From the IMG/VR virus record IMGVR_UViG_3300050821_005361, positions 1 through 33,397 of that record: 33,397 nt of DNA, one strand, 5' to 3'. The notes beneath the pieces were generated by a model that was not told the origin of the DNA, ran no database searches, and saw nothing but the letters and a program-made list of their open reading frames with translations. Position numbers and translations under genes: made by a program. Position 1 is the first letter of the stretch. Every line of letters begins with the position of its first letter. Below are positions 12,739-19,995 of this stretch, piece by piece. The DNA comes from a virus.

Positions 12739-14667
12739 TTGGAATACGCTCCACGCGGCCCTGTCTATCGCGAAAAATCCGGCACCGCCGATTTTTCTGA
12801 CCGGTACGACCAAAAATGTTCGGAATATCGCGTAGCTATGCGCGAGAAGGCCGAGCACATGCAGCGGCTTAATGCCGAGATGAGCCGGGTCGGAAAGTAC
12901 ATCGAGGCTCTTCAGGGGCATCACTGGTCTCCAGGCATCGGCGGCGTGCGCCGACCGAGGTATAAATCGCACTTCGTCGATAACCGCGTAGCAAAGACCC
13001 GCTACGACGATCTGGCGCAGTTGACTGATGCCCGCCCGACGATCGATATCACGACTTCCGTTGACGCCTACCAGGACATCGCCAAGACGCTGGACTTTCT
13101 GATCCACCATGAGTGGGTTCGGAACAACATCGATTTGACACTGGTGACGGCGGCGGATATCTGTAAAGCCTACGGTACGGCGTTTTGGAAAATGGGCGCT
13201 GCGAAACCGGGCATCACTCGGATTCTGCCATGTGGGCCAGATCAAGTCTTGCCTATCAATCCAGATTTCAGCATCCAGGGCTCTTCTGCGGTCCTCTACC
13301 GCACGTGGAAAGACCCGATCAAGCTGAAGCGCCAGTTCCCCCTGTGCGCAGCCTATATCGAACAGGAAGCCGATCAGGCTCCCGTCTTCGGGCTCTCGGC
13401 CGGCGACTCGACGTACCTGAGGCCGGCGCACATCGACCAGTACACCTGGAACGCGCTTAATCCAGGCTTGCAGCTCAGTCTGAGTCGCGGCGTTCGCAGT
13501 GCTTCCGTGCAACCCGGCCCCATGGGGACGATGTTCAACAGCCTGGAGTGCGAAGAGTACTGGATTGACGATCCAACTGAGAACAATTCCCTCAATAGTG
13601 TCATTGTTCGAGATCCCTATCTTAACATTGACGCCCATAACTGGTGGTACGAGGTCTCTCCCGGAAAGCCGCTCTACCCCCGTAAACGACTGATGACATT
13701 CGTGGGCAAGCGGGTGGTCTACGACGGGCCTTCGCCGTTTTGGCACGGTCTCTATCCGTTTCCGTGCTTGCGCCTTAACCCGGTGTTTTATAGCTTTTGG
13801 GGGCTTTCGAAGTATCGTGACCTGATGCCCATAAATCAGGCCATAAACGAGATAGTTGCTGGCATTTTGGACCTAATCAAGCGTGTTTTGAACCCGACTT
13901 CTGTATCGAAAGAAGGCGCAATCCACAGCGCTGCGTGGAAGGAATTCTTCCCAGATATTCCAGGCATGAAGCTGAAGGTCACTGCAAACACGAATCCAGC
14001 AGATGCGGTAAAATTTATGGATTCGCCAGTTATACCCCCGTTCGTTGCGCAATTGCTGATCGAGTTTCTTGGTCCAGAGTACGATCGGATCGCCGGCAAT
14101 GTCGATGTCCAGGCCCTGATGAAGAAAGCACAGGTCCCTGGCGGCGACACGATCGATCAAATGCGCGATGCCATGCAGACAGGACTCCGCCTGGAAGGCC
14201 GCATGACTGAGGTATTTCTTCGGGACGCCGGCGTTCAGGCCATGTCTAACTTTTTGCAGTTCTACACGCCCGAGACAATGTTGGCGCTCATGGGTGAAGC
14301 GGGAATCACCGCCGCGACGTTTAACGGCAATTGGGACTCTGCTATACCTGGACCAGACCATACACGCCCTGATTTCTTTAAGAACTTCGCCCTTGGAATA
14401 GAACCAGGCAGCTTGCACGCTGGAGCGCACGATAAAGCGAAGATGGTAGCAATTACGCTTGCCCAGTCAGGCTTAATTTCTCGCCAGCAGCTTTACCGTA
14501 CCCTTGGATTTACCAACGGCCCACAAATTTTGAGTGAGATAGCACAGGAGAACCAGCCCCATCCAAACGCCGATCCTAATGATCCCGACCCGCCGCCGTT
14601 TGTGCCCCCTGCTAGCGGGCGCAATGCGCGGCAAACGCGTTCGGCGAGAAACGGCGCTCCGGTTTAG
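12739..14667 (+). CDS. portal (head-tail connector) protein
   Basis: At 642 residues, the size, the helical N-terminal region (REKAEHMQRLNAEMSRVGKYIEAL) and the later INQAINEIVAGILDLIKRVLNPTSV segment fit podo- or sipho-type portal proteins. These form the dodecameric ring at the head vertex through which the terminase packages DNA. The conserved-looking middle includes IHSAAWKEFFPDIPGMKLKVT near residue 395 and a stem-like VPGGDTIDQMRDAMQTGLRLEGRMTE near 470. The C-terminus is Pro/Asp-rich then basic. The start taken is TTG at 12739 with CGGAG about 6 bases upstream. It is the last plus-strand gene before a convergent switch, and its stop overlaps that of the minus-strand gene. Confidence 0.7.
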   Translation: MEYAPRGPVYREKSGTADFSDRYDQKCSEYRVAMREKAEHMQRLNAEMSRVGKYIEALQGHHWSPGIGGVRRPRYKSHFVDNRVAKTRYDDLAQLTDARPTIDITTSVDAYQDIAKTLDFLIHHEWVRNNIDLTLVTAADICKAYGTAFWKMGAAKPGITRILPCGPDQVLPINPDFSIQGSSAVLYRTWKDPIKLKRQFPLCAAYIEQEADQAPVFGLSAGDSTYLRPAHIDQYTWNALNPGLQLSLSRGVRSASVQPGPMGTMFNSLECEEYWIDDPTENNSLNSVIVRDPYLNIDAHNWWYEVSPGKPLYPRKRLMTFVGKRVVYDGPSPFWHGLYPFPCLRLNPVFYSFWGLSKYRDLMPINQAINEIVAGILDLIKRVLNPTSVSKEGAIHSAAWKEFFPDIPGMKLKVTANTNPADAVKFMDSPVIPPFVAQLLIEFLGPEYDRIAGNVDVQALMKKAQVPGGDTIDQMRDAMQTGLRLEGRMTEVFLRDAGVQAMSNFLQFYTPETMLALMGEAGITAATFNGNWDSAIPGPDHTRPDFFKNFALGIEPGSLHAGAHDKAKMVAITLAQSGLISRQQLYRTLGFTNGPQILSEIAQENQPHPNADPNDPDPPPFVPPASGRNARQTRSARNGAPV

Positions 14668-14948
14668 TCTATCCGTGACGGTAGGATACAGCCTGTCGTG
14701 GGATGCCAAGACGCTCGAAACGGATTGCGCGAGTAGGTCCAGCGCAATCCAAGTTTTTCATCCGGCCACAAATGCGCGAGATACCAACCATTGGCGTAGG
14801 CTTCTTTGGGGGCTTTCGAGATTCGCCATGCCAACTTGCGAATGCCCACCGCCATTTCCCTGCATAGCATCAGTCGCCTATCTGACTGACGGTGATGAAT
14901 GAACGCTTTGGGTGCCTGCGGCATACCCATGAAATCACTGCGCCACAT
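14664..14948 (-). CDS. unknown small protein (94 aa)
   Basis: The protein is Trp- and Arg-rich (WRISKAPKEAYANGWYLAHLWPDEKLGLRW) and has no recognised family. Its stop TAA overlaps the portal stop TAG on the other strand, so the two genes converge with no spacer. It overlaps the upstream 58-residue gene by 14 bases. It is the last gene of the long minus-strand block. Confidence 0.6.
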   Translation of the reverse strand: MWRSDFMGMPQAPKAFIHHRQSDRRLMLCREMAVGIRKLAWRISKAPKEAYANGWYLAHLWPDEKLGLRWTYSRNPFRASWHPTTGCILPSRID

Positions 14949-15111
14949 AAAATCTTTGCGGTCCCCATGGGAAGTTCAGAACCATGCTCTGGCCCTGCTG
15001 ACGCATCCTGGCATCCAAGAAGAAATCGTCGCCTGTGGGCAGCGGCTTTCCTAGTTGCCGATACTCGGCTGCAAGAGCTTTCCTGTATTCAGCTTCGCTT
15101 AGAAGGGTCAT
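14935..15111 (-). CDS. unknown small protein (58 aa)
   Basis: This ORF from ATG 15111 to TGA 14935 has a clear protein-like sequence (MTLLSEAEYRKALAAEYRQLGKPL, then DDFFLDARMRQQGQSM) with an N-terminal helix. It overlaps both neighbours, as is usual in this block. No function is recognised. Confidence 0.6.
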   Translation of the reverse strand: MTLLSEAEYRKALAAEYRQLGKPLPTGDDFFLDARMRQQGQSMVLNFPWGPQRFYVAQ

Positions 15112-15247
15112 CTTTGCTCAAATAAGCCTCAGGGTGATGCTGGAAGTTGTTCCGACCATCGTTGGCCGCGAAGGTCTCGTGGGGGCAGTAGCAGAGACGG
15201 TATTCGTCTTCAAACAACGTCTGGCAGTTTGGGCATTGGACGATCAT
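15089..15247 (-). CDS. small zinc-ribbon-like protein (52 aa)
   Basis: The start chosen is ATG 15247, giving MIVQCPNCQTLFEDEYRLCYCPHE with Cys/His positions fit to bind one zinc ion. Longer in-frame upstream extension is possible but overlaps the previous gene. The ATG overlaps the previous stop by 4 bases. The role is unknown. Confidence 0.6.
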   Translation of the reverse strand: MIVQCPNCQTLFEDEYRLCYCPHETFAANDGRNNFQHHPEAYLSKDDPSKRS

Positions 15248-15561
15248 GGCTTCAGCAGGCTCCTTACGCCCATCCACCCTCCAGAGTAAAAGTGCCGATA
15301 ATCGGAGTCTTTTAGCCTGAAGAACAACGGGCTTGTTTGGAAGATAGTATCGACACAAACAGGCGTGATACCTTCGACCATGTAAGCAGATAATTCTGGC
15401 AGTGTGATCGGTCCAACCGGCGCTTGCTTCGCCACCGCCGCCATCAAGCCGCCGAATGCCACGCCAAAGAAGAAGCGCCGGCTCATCTTGCGCTCGCAGG
15501 CTTTCTCGTCGTGCTCAGGGCCGAGCGGTTTCTCGCAGCGGGGGCACAGTAGTTCACTCAT
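15244..15561 (-). CDS. zinc-knuckle protein with Tat-like hydrophobic segment (105 aa)
   Basis: From ATG 15561 the protein starts with a CPRCEKPLGPEHDEKAC knuckle, followed at about residue 26 by MSRRFFFGVAFGGLMAAVA. That is a twin-arginine motif (SRRFFF) plus a hydrophobic stretch. The remaining 60 residues include SGGWMGVRSLL at the end. Either the start is the inner ATG and the protein is exported by Tat, or the protein is anchored in the membrane with a cytoplasmic zinc knuckle. The motif and hydrophobic run are seen directly; export is inferred. Confidence 0.6.
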   Translation of the reverse strand: MSELLCPRCEKPLGPEHDEKACERKMSRRFFFGVAFGGLMAAVAKQAPVGPITLPELSAYMVEGITPVCVDTIFQTSPLFFRLKDSDYRHFYSGGWMGVRSLLKP

Positions 15562-15838
15562 AGACTTTAACCGATGGATGACAAAAGCATTCGATGCGGC
15601 CTTTCCACTCGCAGCCCTCGCTGGCGCAAATATTCCGAACACGCACGGAAAATCTGTGGCTCCCCTGGCACTGGAACGTGAATATCCGGCAATTGTCGTC
15701 ATGTAGATGGCCCTCTACTGTAGGCAAATATCCAACGAGTGTTGTCTTGTAGCCTTGGGCGCTACATCCGTCGCCACAAATCGGACAATAAAAGTTGAAC
15801 TCGTCAGCGCCAACATAAAGCTCTAGAGGTTCAGGCAT
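15554..15838 (-). CDS. Cys-rich zinc-binding protein (94 aa)
   Basis: Cys pairs occur at FYCPICGDGC, FQCQGSH, ICASEGCEW and IECFCH, enough for two metal sites. The start taken is ATG 15838; a GTG at 15847 would run next to the dispersed palindrome that lies just upstream (15846-15863). No enzyme motif is seen. It may bind nucleic acid or simply be a small structural zinc protein. Confidence 0.65.
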   Translation of the reverse strand: MPEPLELYVGADEFNFYCPICGDGCSAQGYKTTLVGYLPTVEGHLHDDNCRIFTFQCQGSHRFSVRVRNICASEGCEWKGRIECFCHPSVKVYE

Positions 15839-15845
15839 GACGCTC

Positions 15846-15863
15846 ACGTCTTGATCCAGATGT
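15846..15863. repeat. dispersed palindrome copy 7
   Basis: ACGTCTTGATCCAGATGT in the 32-base gap between the RyR-domain gene and the Cys-rich gene. Confidence 0.85.
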
Positions 15864-15870
15864 TACTAGC

Positions 15871-16224
15871 TCACGCCGCCTCGGCCTCGACGAAAGCCTT
15901 GACGATATGCCGAAACAAAAAGTCTTTGGCTTTCTGCTCGGCCGGCAAGTCGGCGAACGCGACCAAGCATGGGTGAGTCTTGGCGACTGGATCTTTGATA
16001 GGGCCAAGCTTCCAGCCTTCGCGCAGCTTATGTTGCGACCAAGCCTCGTGCTGCGCCAACGGGCCGACATTTGGGTGCGCGATTGCGAACTCCACCCCTT
16101 TCAGGGCCGAGTCTCTTTGCCATTGTTCGGCCTCTTCCCATGACTTCTGGGAGTGATCTCCGATTGATTCACAATAGGCCAAGTTGGCGGCGTGACATAC
16201 GCGAGCGATTTGTTCTATGTTCAT
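15871..16224 (-). CDS. RyR-domain protein
   Basis: The 117 residues match the small phage and bacterial proteins built around one RyR (ryanodine receptor repeat) domain. The start is MNIEQIARVCHAANLAYC, then GDHSQKSWEEAEQWQRDSA and GVEFAIAHP, a GWKLGPIKD loop, and HPCLVAFADLPAEQKAKDFLF at the end. In eukaryotes the domain forms part of calcium channels; in phages its role is not known, though nucleotide-like ligand binding has been suggested for related domains. It lies next to the Acb2/Tad1-like gene in the same operon, which hints at an accessory or anti-defence role (inference). Confidence 0.85.
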   Translation of the reverse strand: MNIEQIARVCHAANLAYCESIGDHSQKSWEEAEQWQRDSALKGVEFAIAHPNVGPLAQHEAWSQHKLREGWKLGPIKDPVAKTHPCLVAFADLPAEQKAKDFLFRHIVKAFVEAEAA

Positions 16225-16252
16225 AGCAGTAGTTTACACCATTTCTGGAACT

Positions 16253-16648
16253 TCACTTTACGTTCGTTCCTTCCACGCCGCGTTTGATTCGCGCGACTGT
16301 TCTCCGCTGGAGCCACATAAGGGCTTCTTCTATGTGAGTCAGCGCGATGGCATTCTCGCGGCAGCGAAACTCGCCTTCCTGGAAAGACCGCAACCGATCA
16401 ATCACGATCGCCAACAGCGCTTCCTGCGTGATACCATTGACGCCGAATTCCTTGATTGGGCCGTTCTGAAATACGACCCCGAGCACGCCGCGCGGCATTC
16501 CAGTCACGCCGCTAGGATTCTTGGTTAGATCCATTCCAGTGATCTGATAGGCGTGATTCGCGCCGCCCTGGCCGGGTTCGTCAGTTACAGAAATCTCCAA
16601 CTGGACGGCCTGATCTCCAGAGACGATATGGTCTGACAGCTGCCTCAC
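16253..16648 (-). CDS. Acb2/Tad1-hairpin-like protein (candidate anti-CBASS/Thoeris sponge)
   Basis: The 131-residue protein has the phage pattern GVNGITQEALLAIVIDRLRSFQEGEFRCRENAIALTHIEEAL, followed by WLQRRTVARIKRGVEGT at the C-terminus. I associate this with the Acb2/Tad1 hairpin-domain family, whose studied members bind cyclic oligonucleotide or gcADPR signals and so blunt CBASS and Thoeris immunity. The N-terminal half (NHAYQITGMDL, VLGVVFQNGPIKE) is a beta-rich extension present in many phage copies. The family call is from memory of the signature, and sequestration by this member is inferred. The gene is in a minus-strand operon beside the RyR-domain gene. Confidence 0.65.
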   Translation of the reverse strand: MRQLSDHIVSGDQAVQLEISVTDEPGQGGANHAYQITGMDLTKNPSGVTGMPRGVLGVVFQNGPIKEFGVNGITQEALLAIVIDRLRSFQEGEFRCRENAIALTHIEEALMWLQRRTVARIKRGVEGTNVK

Positions 16649-16884
16649 TTATCGCTCCTTTTCAGCTTTCTCCAGCGCTTCTTTTGCGCTAAGCTTTGCC
16701 GACGCCGGCGCTCGGGCGTCCATTCGCCAGATCGACTTCGCGTCGGAATGTCGTCATCTTTGCCGCCGCCGCTCGCGTCATTGAGACGCAGCGTCAGTTC
16801 GTCGGACAGTTTTGATAGCCGCAGTGATTCCGAGACATAGTGGTTTCGTGCGGCGATAAGTACTTCAGTTTCGTTCAGTGGCAT
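16645..16884 (-). CDS. unknown small basic protein (79 aa)
   Basis: The N-terminal half is helical (MPLNETEVLIAARNHYVSES, then LSKLSDELTLRL). The C-terminal half has a GGGKDDD linker and a strongly basic tail (RRRRQSLAQKKRWRKLK) that could bind nucleic acid. It overlaps the Acb2/Tad1-like gene by 4 bases (ATGA), so the two are probably co-translated. Confidence 0.65.
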   Translation of the reverse strand: MPLNETEVLIAARNHYVSESLRLSKLSDELTLRLNDASGGGKDDDIPTRSRSGEWTPERRRRQSLAQKKRWRKLKRSDK

Positions 16885-16886
16885 TG

Positions 16887-17069
16887 TTATTTTCCTTCTT
16901 CACTGCAAATTTCCTTGGCGCGCTGACAGGTTGCCAAGCACTTTCGGTAACGCTGCTTCACTGCCTCTTCATCTTCACCGGCTGACAGCCCTTGAGTCAA
17001 TATCAGGAAACAGTGCGAGCAACAGGTTTTGTAATCGGCTTCGCACAAATCTCTGGACACGATGGCCAT
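16887..17069 (-). CDS. Cys-rich small protein (60 aa)
   Basis: Seven Cys are spaced along two predicted helices (CEADYKTCCSHCFLIL and CLATCQRAKEIC). This suggests a disulfide-linked or metal-binding helical hairpin. No family is recognised. It ends 2 bases before the next gene downstream. Confidence 0.55.
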   Translation of the reverse strand: MAIVSRDLCEADYKTCCSHCFLILTQGLSAGEDEEAVKQRYRKCLATCQRAKEICSEEGK

Positions 17070-17136
17070 GTTTATTCATTCCCCTGCTGGCGGGATAGGT
17101 TTTTTCTAGAACCTACCCCCTTACTTAGCCGATCAC

Positions 17137-17217
17137 TTAGCCAAAGATGCTAATGAACAGCAAAGTGAAATCAACCCACAGGTCGCCGATTGGATATGTA
17201 TCGGTAGGGTCTACCAT
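17137..17217 (-). CDS. 26-aa membrane micropeptide
   Basis: ATG 17217 is preceded by a near-perfect ribosome binding site, AAAGGAGGT, about 10 bases upstream, one of the best in the window. The peptide has a soluble start (MVDPTDTYPIGD) and a C-terminal hydrophobic run (LWVDFTLLFISIFG) able to insert in a membrane. It sits next to the two-helix holin candidate, so a part in lysis timing is possible (inference). An imperfect 9-bp inverted repeat lies downstream at 17079-17110. Confidence 0.55.
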   Translation of the reverse strand: MVDPTDTYPIGDLWVDFTLLFISIFG

Positions 17218-17222
17218 TGTTT

Positions 17223-17465
17223 TTACCTCCTTTCTAGCGAAGTCTTCCCGCTAGTGTCTGCCGGTTTTTCGTCTTCCGGCTCTTCTTTCTTCCTTGGCGG
17301 AAACGCCCAAGTCGCTAGCGCATTGGCAACTGGCGAGATCAATATCAGCACATTCGTCAGCCCGTAGCTACTCTTCTCCTCTACGTGGCCAAGGGCAAAG
17401 ATCGCCGCGAGAGCTAGCAAGCCCACCACTAGCACTATGCCGAGGATGAACCTATAGCGATCCAT
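17223..17465 (-). CDS. candidate holin (two transmembrane helices, 80 aa)
   Basis: Hydrophobic segments at about residues 7-26 (ILGIVLVVGLLALAAIFALG) and 38-56 (NVLILISPVANALATWAF) are followed by a highly charged C-terminal tail (PPRKKEEPEDEKP). This is the classic architecture and size of class II holins, which open the inner membrane for the endolysin. An endolysin candidate lies about 1 kb upstream in the same operon. No holin family can be named, and the protein at 18866-19066 is a second candidate. Confidence 0.6.
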   Translation of the reverse strand: MDRYRFILGIVLVVGLLALAAIFALGHVEEKSSYGLTNVLILISPVANALATWAFPPRKKEEPEDEKPADTSGKTSLERR

Positions 17466-17466
17466 T

Positions 17467-17970
17467 TCACGTCTTCGCCGCAGGTATCGGGGATGCTTCC
17501 AGGGCGCTGATTGCGTTCAGTGCCTTGACCGACTTGTCTACTGAATCTGCACTCGCAGTCGGGTCAATCGTGACCGTAGACATCTCACCCATTATTTTCA
17601 GCGCCGCCTGCTTCTTTGAGTCACCAGGAGCCGTTGCGGCCAACTGCTCGACCGTAGCGATTGCATGCAGCCCAGGACCGCCAGCGCCGCCGATAGGTGC
17701 AGATGACCCCAGTAGCTCCAGAATGGACGCCTCCAGGGCTTTTGGGTCCACAGTTGGATGGTTGGCGATCGTCAGTGCCGCCGCCAGGGACGCCTTGGTC
17801 GCGTCCGACGAAGTCGGAATGACCTTGCCAAGCGCCGTGAGGACATTTAGTACCGTGACAGCGATCTGACCACCGGGCAGCGCTGAGAGCACTGGCTCGT
17901 AAGGAGTCAGTAGACGAACACCTACCTGGACATCGCGCCAGAGTGTGCCGAAAAAGGAGGACACTGACAT
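17467..17970 (-). CDS. Ala-rich protein of unknown function (167 aa)
   Basis: The protein is rich in Ala, Ser, Leu and Val with few charged residues. It includes GGQIAVTVLNVLTALGKVI near residue 33 and a GGAGGPG stretch near 95. It seems largely helical. It ends one base before the holin candidate and starts at the last base of the next gene upstream. No family is recognised; a structural or membrane-associated role is possible. Confidence 0.6.
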   Translation of the reverse strand: MSVSSFFGTLWRDVQVGVRLLTPYEPVLSALPGGQIAVTVLNVLTALGKVIPTSSDATKASLAAALTIANHPTVDPKALEASILELLGSSAPIGGAGGPGLHAIATVEQLAATAPGDSKKQAALKIMGEMSTVTIDPTASADSVDKSVKALNAISALEASPIPAAKT

Positions 17971-18440
17971 TAGCCAACCTTCTCCGCTTTCGACCGCTCA
18001 AGCTCTTTGTCATTTTGGGTCATTAGCGCCTCAATGGGAGCCATCCGCGCCGCACATTGCTTACGAAGCGGCAGATCCAATGCCTCCAACGCCTCAGCGT
18101 TCATCGCCACAATGCGCGCATCGGACCTGCGTGGGCCGCGCTTAGTCAGCGTTAGACAATCGGAGAAGTAATGGCGAGGCCCGAGGCGTGTGCCGCCAGT
18201 GGGAACTGCCAAGGTATGCCTCTCAATCCAGGCTTTCTGTAACTTATTAAGTTGATGGTGCTCCTGCGTCGAATGCTTGCTCAGTACAGCACTGCGCTCT
18301 GGGGAGCACAAGGGAATGCCGGCGAGTTCTTGAAAGTCCGGTCGATGGCATTGCCTTATGGCACAATCTGGGCAGTTTTTCCATGTATGTTGATGAGTTT
18401 TACTGACGAGAACGTATCCTATTACTGTTTCCATAGTCAT
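17970..18440 (-). CDS. unknown protein (about 155 aa)
   Basis: The N-terminus reads METVIGYVLVSKTHQHTWKNCPDCAIRQC, with a CPDC-type Cys group. The middle is His- and Gln-rich (QEHHQLNKLQKAWIERHTL) and the C-terminus is a charged helix. Two in-frame ATGs (codons 1 and 3) are close together, and the true start is not clear. No family is recognised. Confidence 0.6.
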   Translation of the reverse strand: MTMETVIGYVLVSKTHQHTWKNCPDCAIRQCHRPDFQELAGIPLCSPERSAVLSKHSTQEHHQLNKLQKAWIERHTLAVPTGGTRLGPRHYFSDCLTLTKRGPRRSDARIVAMNAEALEALDLPLRKQCAARMAPIEALMTQNDKELERSKAEKVG

Positions 18441-18452
18441 TTCGAACCCCTA

Positions 18453-18854
18453 TTACAGCACTATCTCTAAATGCCCAGGATCGAAGGACGACCGCGTCTC
18501 TCCCACTGGCGGCAAGCCGATGTCATGCCAATCCATCCCGCTGCGCATCCCAAGCGCCACGCCAGCCTGCGCGATCTGCCACCAGAGCGGCCCGGTCGGA
18601 TTCCAGTTCTTCATCGTCAAGTACTCGGTCGGACACAGGTCAATCGCGAGAGACTTACCGTCCGGTGGTTGCGGCAAGTGCTTGGAGTTCTGTGTCCAAC
18701 TTACACCGTTAGCAATGTTCTGGGCTTGCTCGACAGGCGTGCGCAGCGTGTCAATCACAACCACCTTAACGCCTGCGTCAGAGAGGTTGGATAGTAACTG
18801 GTCCACAAGTGGTCTGAATCTGGAATCGAGATCATCTAGTGATTTGCTTGCCAT
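18453..18854 (-). CDS. M15-family peptidase, candidate endolysin
   Basis: The 133-residue protein from ATG 18854 has the zinc peptidase pattern of L-Ala-D-Glu or D-Ala-D-Ala peptidases of family M15. VKVVVIDTLRTPVEQAQ is followed by SKHLPQPPDGKSLAIDLCP, giving the first His and Asp ligands, and DPGHLEI, giving the final His ligand. Such proteins cut the peptide bridges of peptidoglycan at lysis. The length is usual for a single-domain endolysin with no binding domain or signal peptide, so it needs a holin. A Trp-rich loop (GPLWWQIAQAG) precedes the active-site end. Confidence 0.88.
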   Translation of the reverse strand: MASKSLDDLDSRFRPLVDQLLSNLSDAGVKVVVIDTLRTPVEQAQNIANGVSWTQNSKHLPQPPDGKSLAIDLCPTEYLTMKNWNPTGPLWWQIAQAGVALGMRSGMDWHDIGLPPVGETRSSFDPGHLEIVL

Positions 18855-18865
18855 GGCTTTCTTTT

Positions 18866-19066
18866 CTATTCTCCCCTTCTCGCCCGTCTCTTTCTCCACC
18901 AGTCCATGAATGAGCTAAATATGAAAGAGGTGAGAAGCCACCACAGAAGCCAAGGCCAGCTAGCCCAGCGCCCCTCGAAGAGCCGGAATGATCCATAGCA
19001 TAATCCGGCTACTAAGATGGCTACGATCCCGTTGGCGATTACCCTCCCGGCAGCTTCCCCACTCAC
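18866..19066 (-). CDS. small membrane protein (66 aa), second holin candidate
   Basis: The start is set at GTG 19066, which overlaps the previous TGA (GTGA) and has AAAAGGAAA about 8 bases upstream. Two hydrophobic segments, NGIVAILVAGLCYGSF and WPWLLWWLLTSFIFSSFM, end in a basic tail (DWWRKRRARRGE). It lies directly upstream of the endolysin candidate in the operon, a usual position for a holin or antiholin. No family can be named. Confidence 0.6.
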   Translation of the reverse strand: MSGEAAGRVIANGIVAILVAGLCYGSFRLFEGRWASWPWLLWWLLTSFIFSSFMDWWRKRRARRGE

Positions 19067-19224
19067 TTTCGTTTCCTTTTCACGTCTTGATCCAGACGTG
19101 GCAACCCGTTTTTCCAGAACGGACTGCGGCATCCCGTTTTCGGGCAACGCTTCGGATCAGTGCCTCCGTTACGGACGGTCCATTCGTGGGCACAGATATG
19201 GCAACGCCGATAGGCAGAGGTCAC
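19063..19224 (-). CDS. small zinc-ribbon protein, paralogue 1 (53 aa)
   Basis: From GTG 19224, which overlaps the ParB-like stop (GTGA), the peptide reads RRCHICAHEWTVRNGG, then CPKTGCRSPFWKN: a CxxC...W...CPxxxCxSxxW zinc ribbon. The same layout occurs at 24059-24343 and 24391-24552, so these are paralogues. The C-terminal LPRLDQDVKRKRK is encoded by a dispersed palindrome. Such ribbons commonly bind nucleic acid or another protein; the role is not known. Confidence 0.65.
   Translation of the reverse strand: MTSAYRRCHICAHEWTVRNGGTDPKRCPKTGCRSPFWKNGLPRLDQDVKRKRK
19082..19099. repeat. dispersed palindrome copy 8
   Basis: ACGTCTTGATCCAGACGT, with perfect 6-bp arms. It lies at the 3' end of the zinc-ribbon gene and 16 bases upstream of the next GTG start on the minus strand. 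Confidence 0.85.
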
Positions 19225-19994
19225 GCCGCTGACTCCGCGTCGTATTGCTTGCCATCAATGGTCGCTAGGAGACGGCCGCAGAAGGCCCGCACGGCTTTAT
19301 TCTCTGTCGTGTCATCGGCGGCGGTCTGGATAGTCGCACGCAGGGTTTTAACGCTGACTCGCTTAGGCGCGTTGGGATCGCGGAGACTTGCGGCGGTAAG
19401 CGGTTTTCCGCTGGCTAGTTTCTCGCGCTGGATAGCGGCAGACAACTTGGCTAGGCGGCGAGCCGCAGGAGCTTTCAGCGATCCAGCGACCAAGGCTTCG
19501 CGGCCCTCCTTACTGAGTCCTACCAGTTCGCGTGTCTTTTTTACCCAAGCGACATCCTCGCCGAATTCTTTGGCAATTTGCTCGTCATCCATGCCAAATC
19601 TGCCCATTTTTACGATATTGTGGGCATCATCTACAGGATTCTTGCCAGTCCGAAATCGATTGGCGCGAACGGCGGCCAGAAATGCTTCCTGCTCATTACC
19701 GTCAAATGGAACACACTCCAGCCGGAACGTGCTGGGCAAGACGCCGCGCTTCATCCCTTCCTGGACCATCTCCCAGCGGCGGTTTCCGTCAACAATCACA
19801 GGCCACCCGCCATCGGATTTGAACTTTATGGGAGTGTCCTGACCGTAGGCAACGATACTGGCCAACAGGTCTTCATTGTCTTTTTGGGTGGCGCGAACAA
19901 AACGCCCGTTGTACTCCGGGTTAGGTTTTAGATCTTTGGGGGCAATCAGGTACGTCGCGCGGCGCGATGATTCGACTTTCAGGGTGATAGCCAT
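19221..19994 (-). CDS. ParB/Srx-fold nuclease-like protein (257 aa)
   Basis: From ATG 19994, the N-terminal domain has the ParB/sulfiredoxin pattern: LIAPKDLKPNPEYNGR, NEDLLASIVAYGQDTPIKFK and VIVDGNRRWEMVQEG (the GxRR box). Then comes a helical region with MDDEQIAKEFGEDVAWVKKTRELVGLS, a KorB/ParB-type helix-turn-helix. ParB proteins bind centromere-like DNA sites and hydrolyse CTP; phage versions can also be nucleases or transcription regulators. No ParA gene is seen in the window. The 11-copy palindrome is an obvious candidate target, but that link is only an idea. Confidence 0.8.
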   Translation of the reverse strand: MAITLKVESSRRATYLIAPKDLKPNPEYNGRFVRATQKDNEDLLASIVAYGQDTPIKFKSDGGWPVIVDGNRRWEMVQEGMKRGVLPSTFRLECVPFDGNEQEAFLAAVRANRFRTGKNPVDDAHNIVKMGRFGMDDEQIAKEFGEDVAWVKKTRELVGLSKEGREALVAGSLKAPAARRLAKLSAAIQREKLASGKPLTAASLRDPNAPKRVSVKTLRATIQTAADDTTENKAVRAFCGRLLATIDGKQYDAESAA

Positions 19995-19995
19995 A

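Noticed and set aside
12715-13746. Long minus-strand ORF opposite the portal gene
   Set aside because: It is antisense to a coherent portal-like protein and its own composition is not protein-like; the same holds for other antisense ORFs.
17467-17486. ACGTCTTCGCCG near 17470 as a further palindrome copy
   Set aside because: Only the first half matches, and there is no GATC centre.
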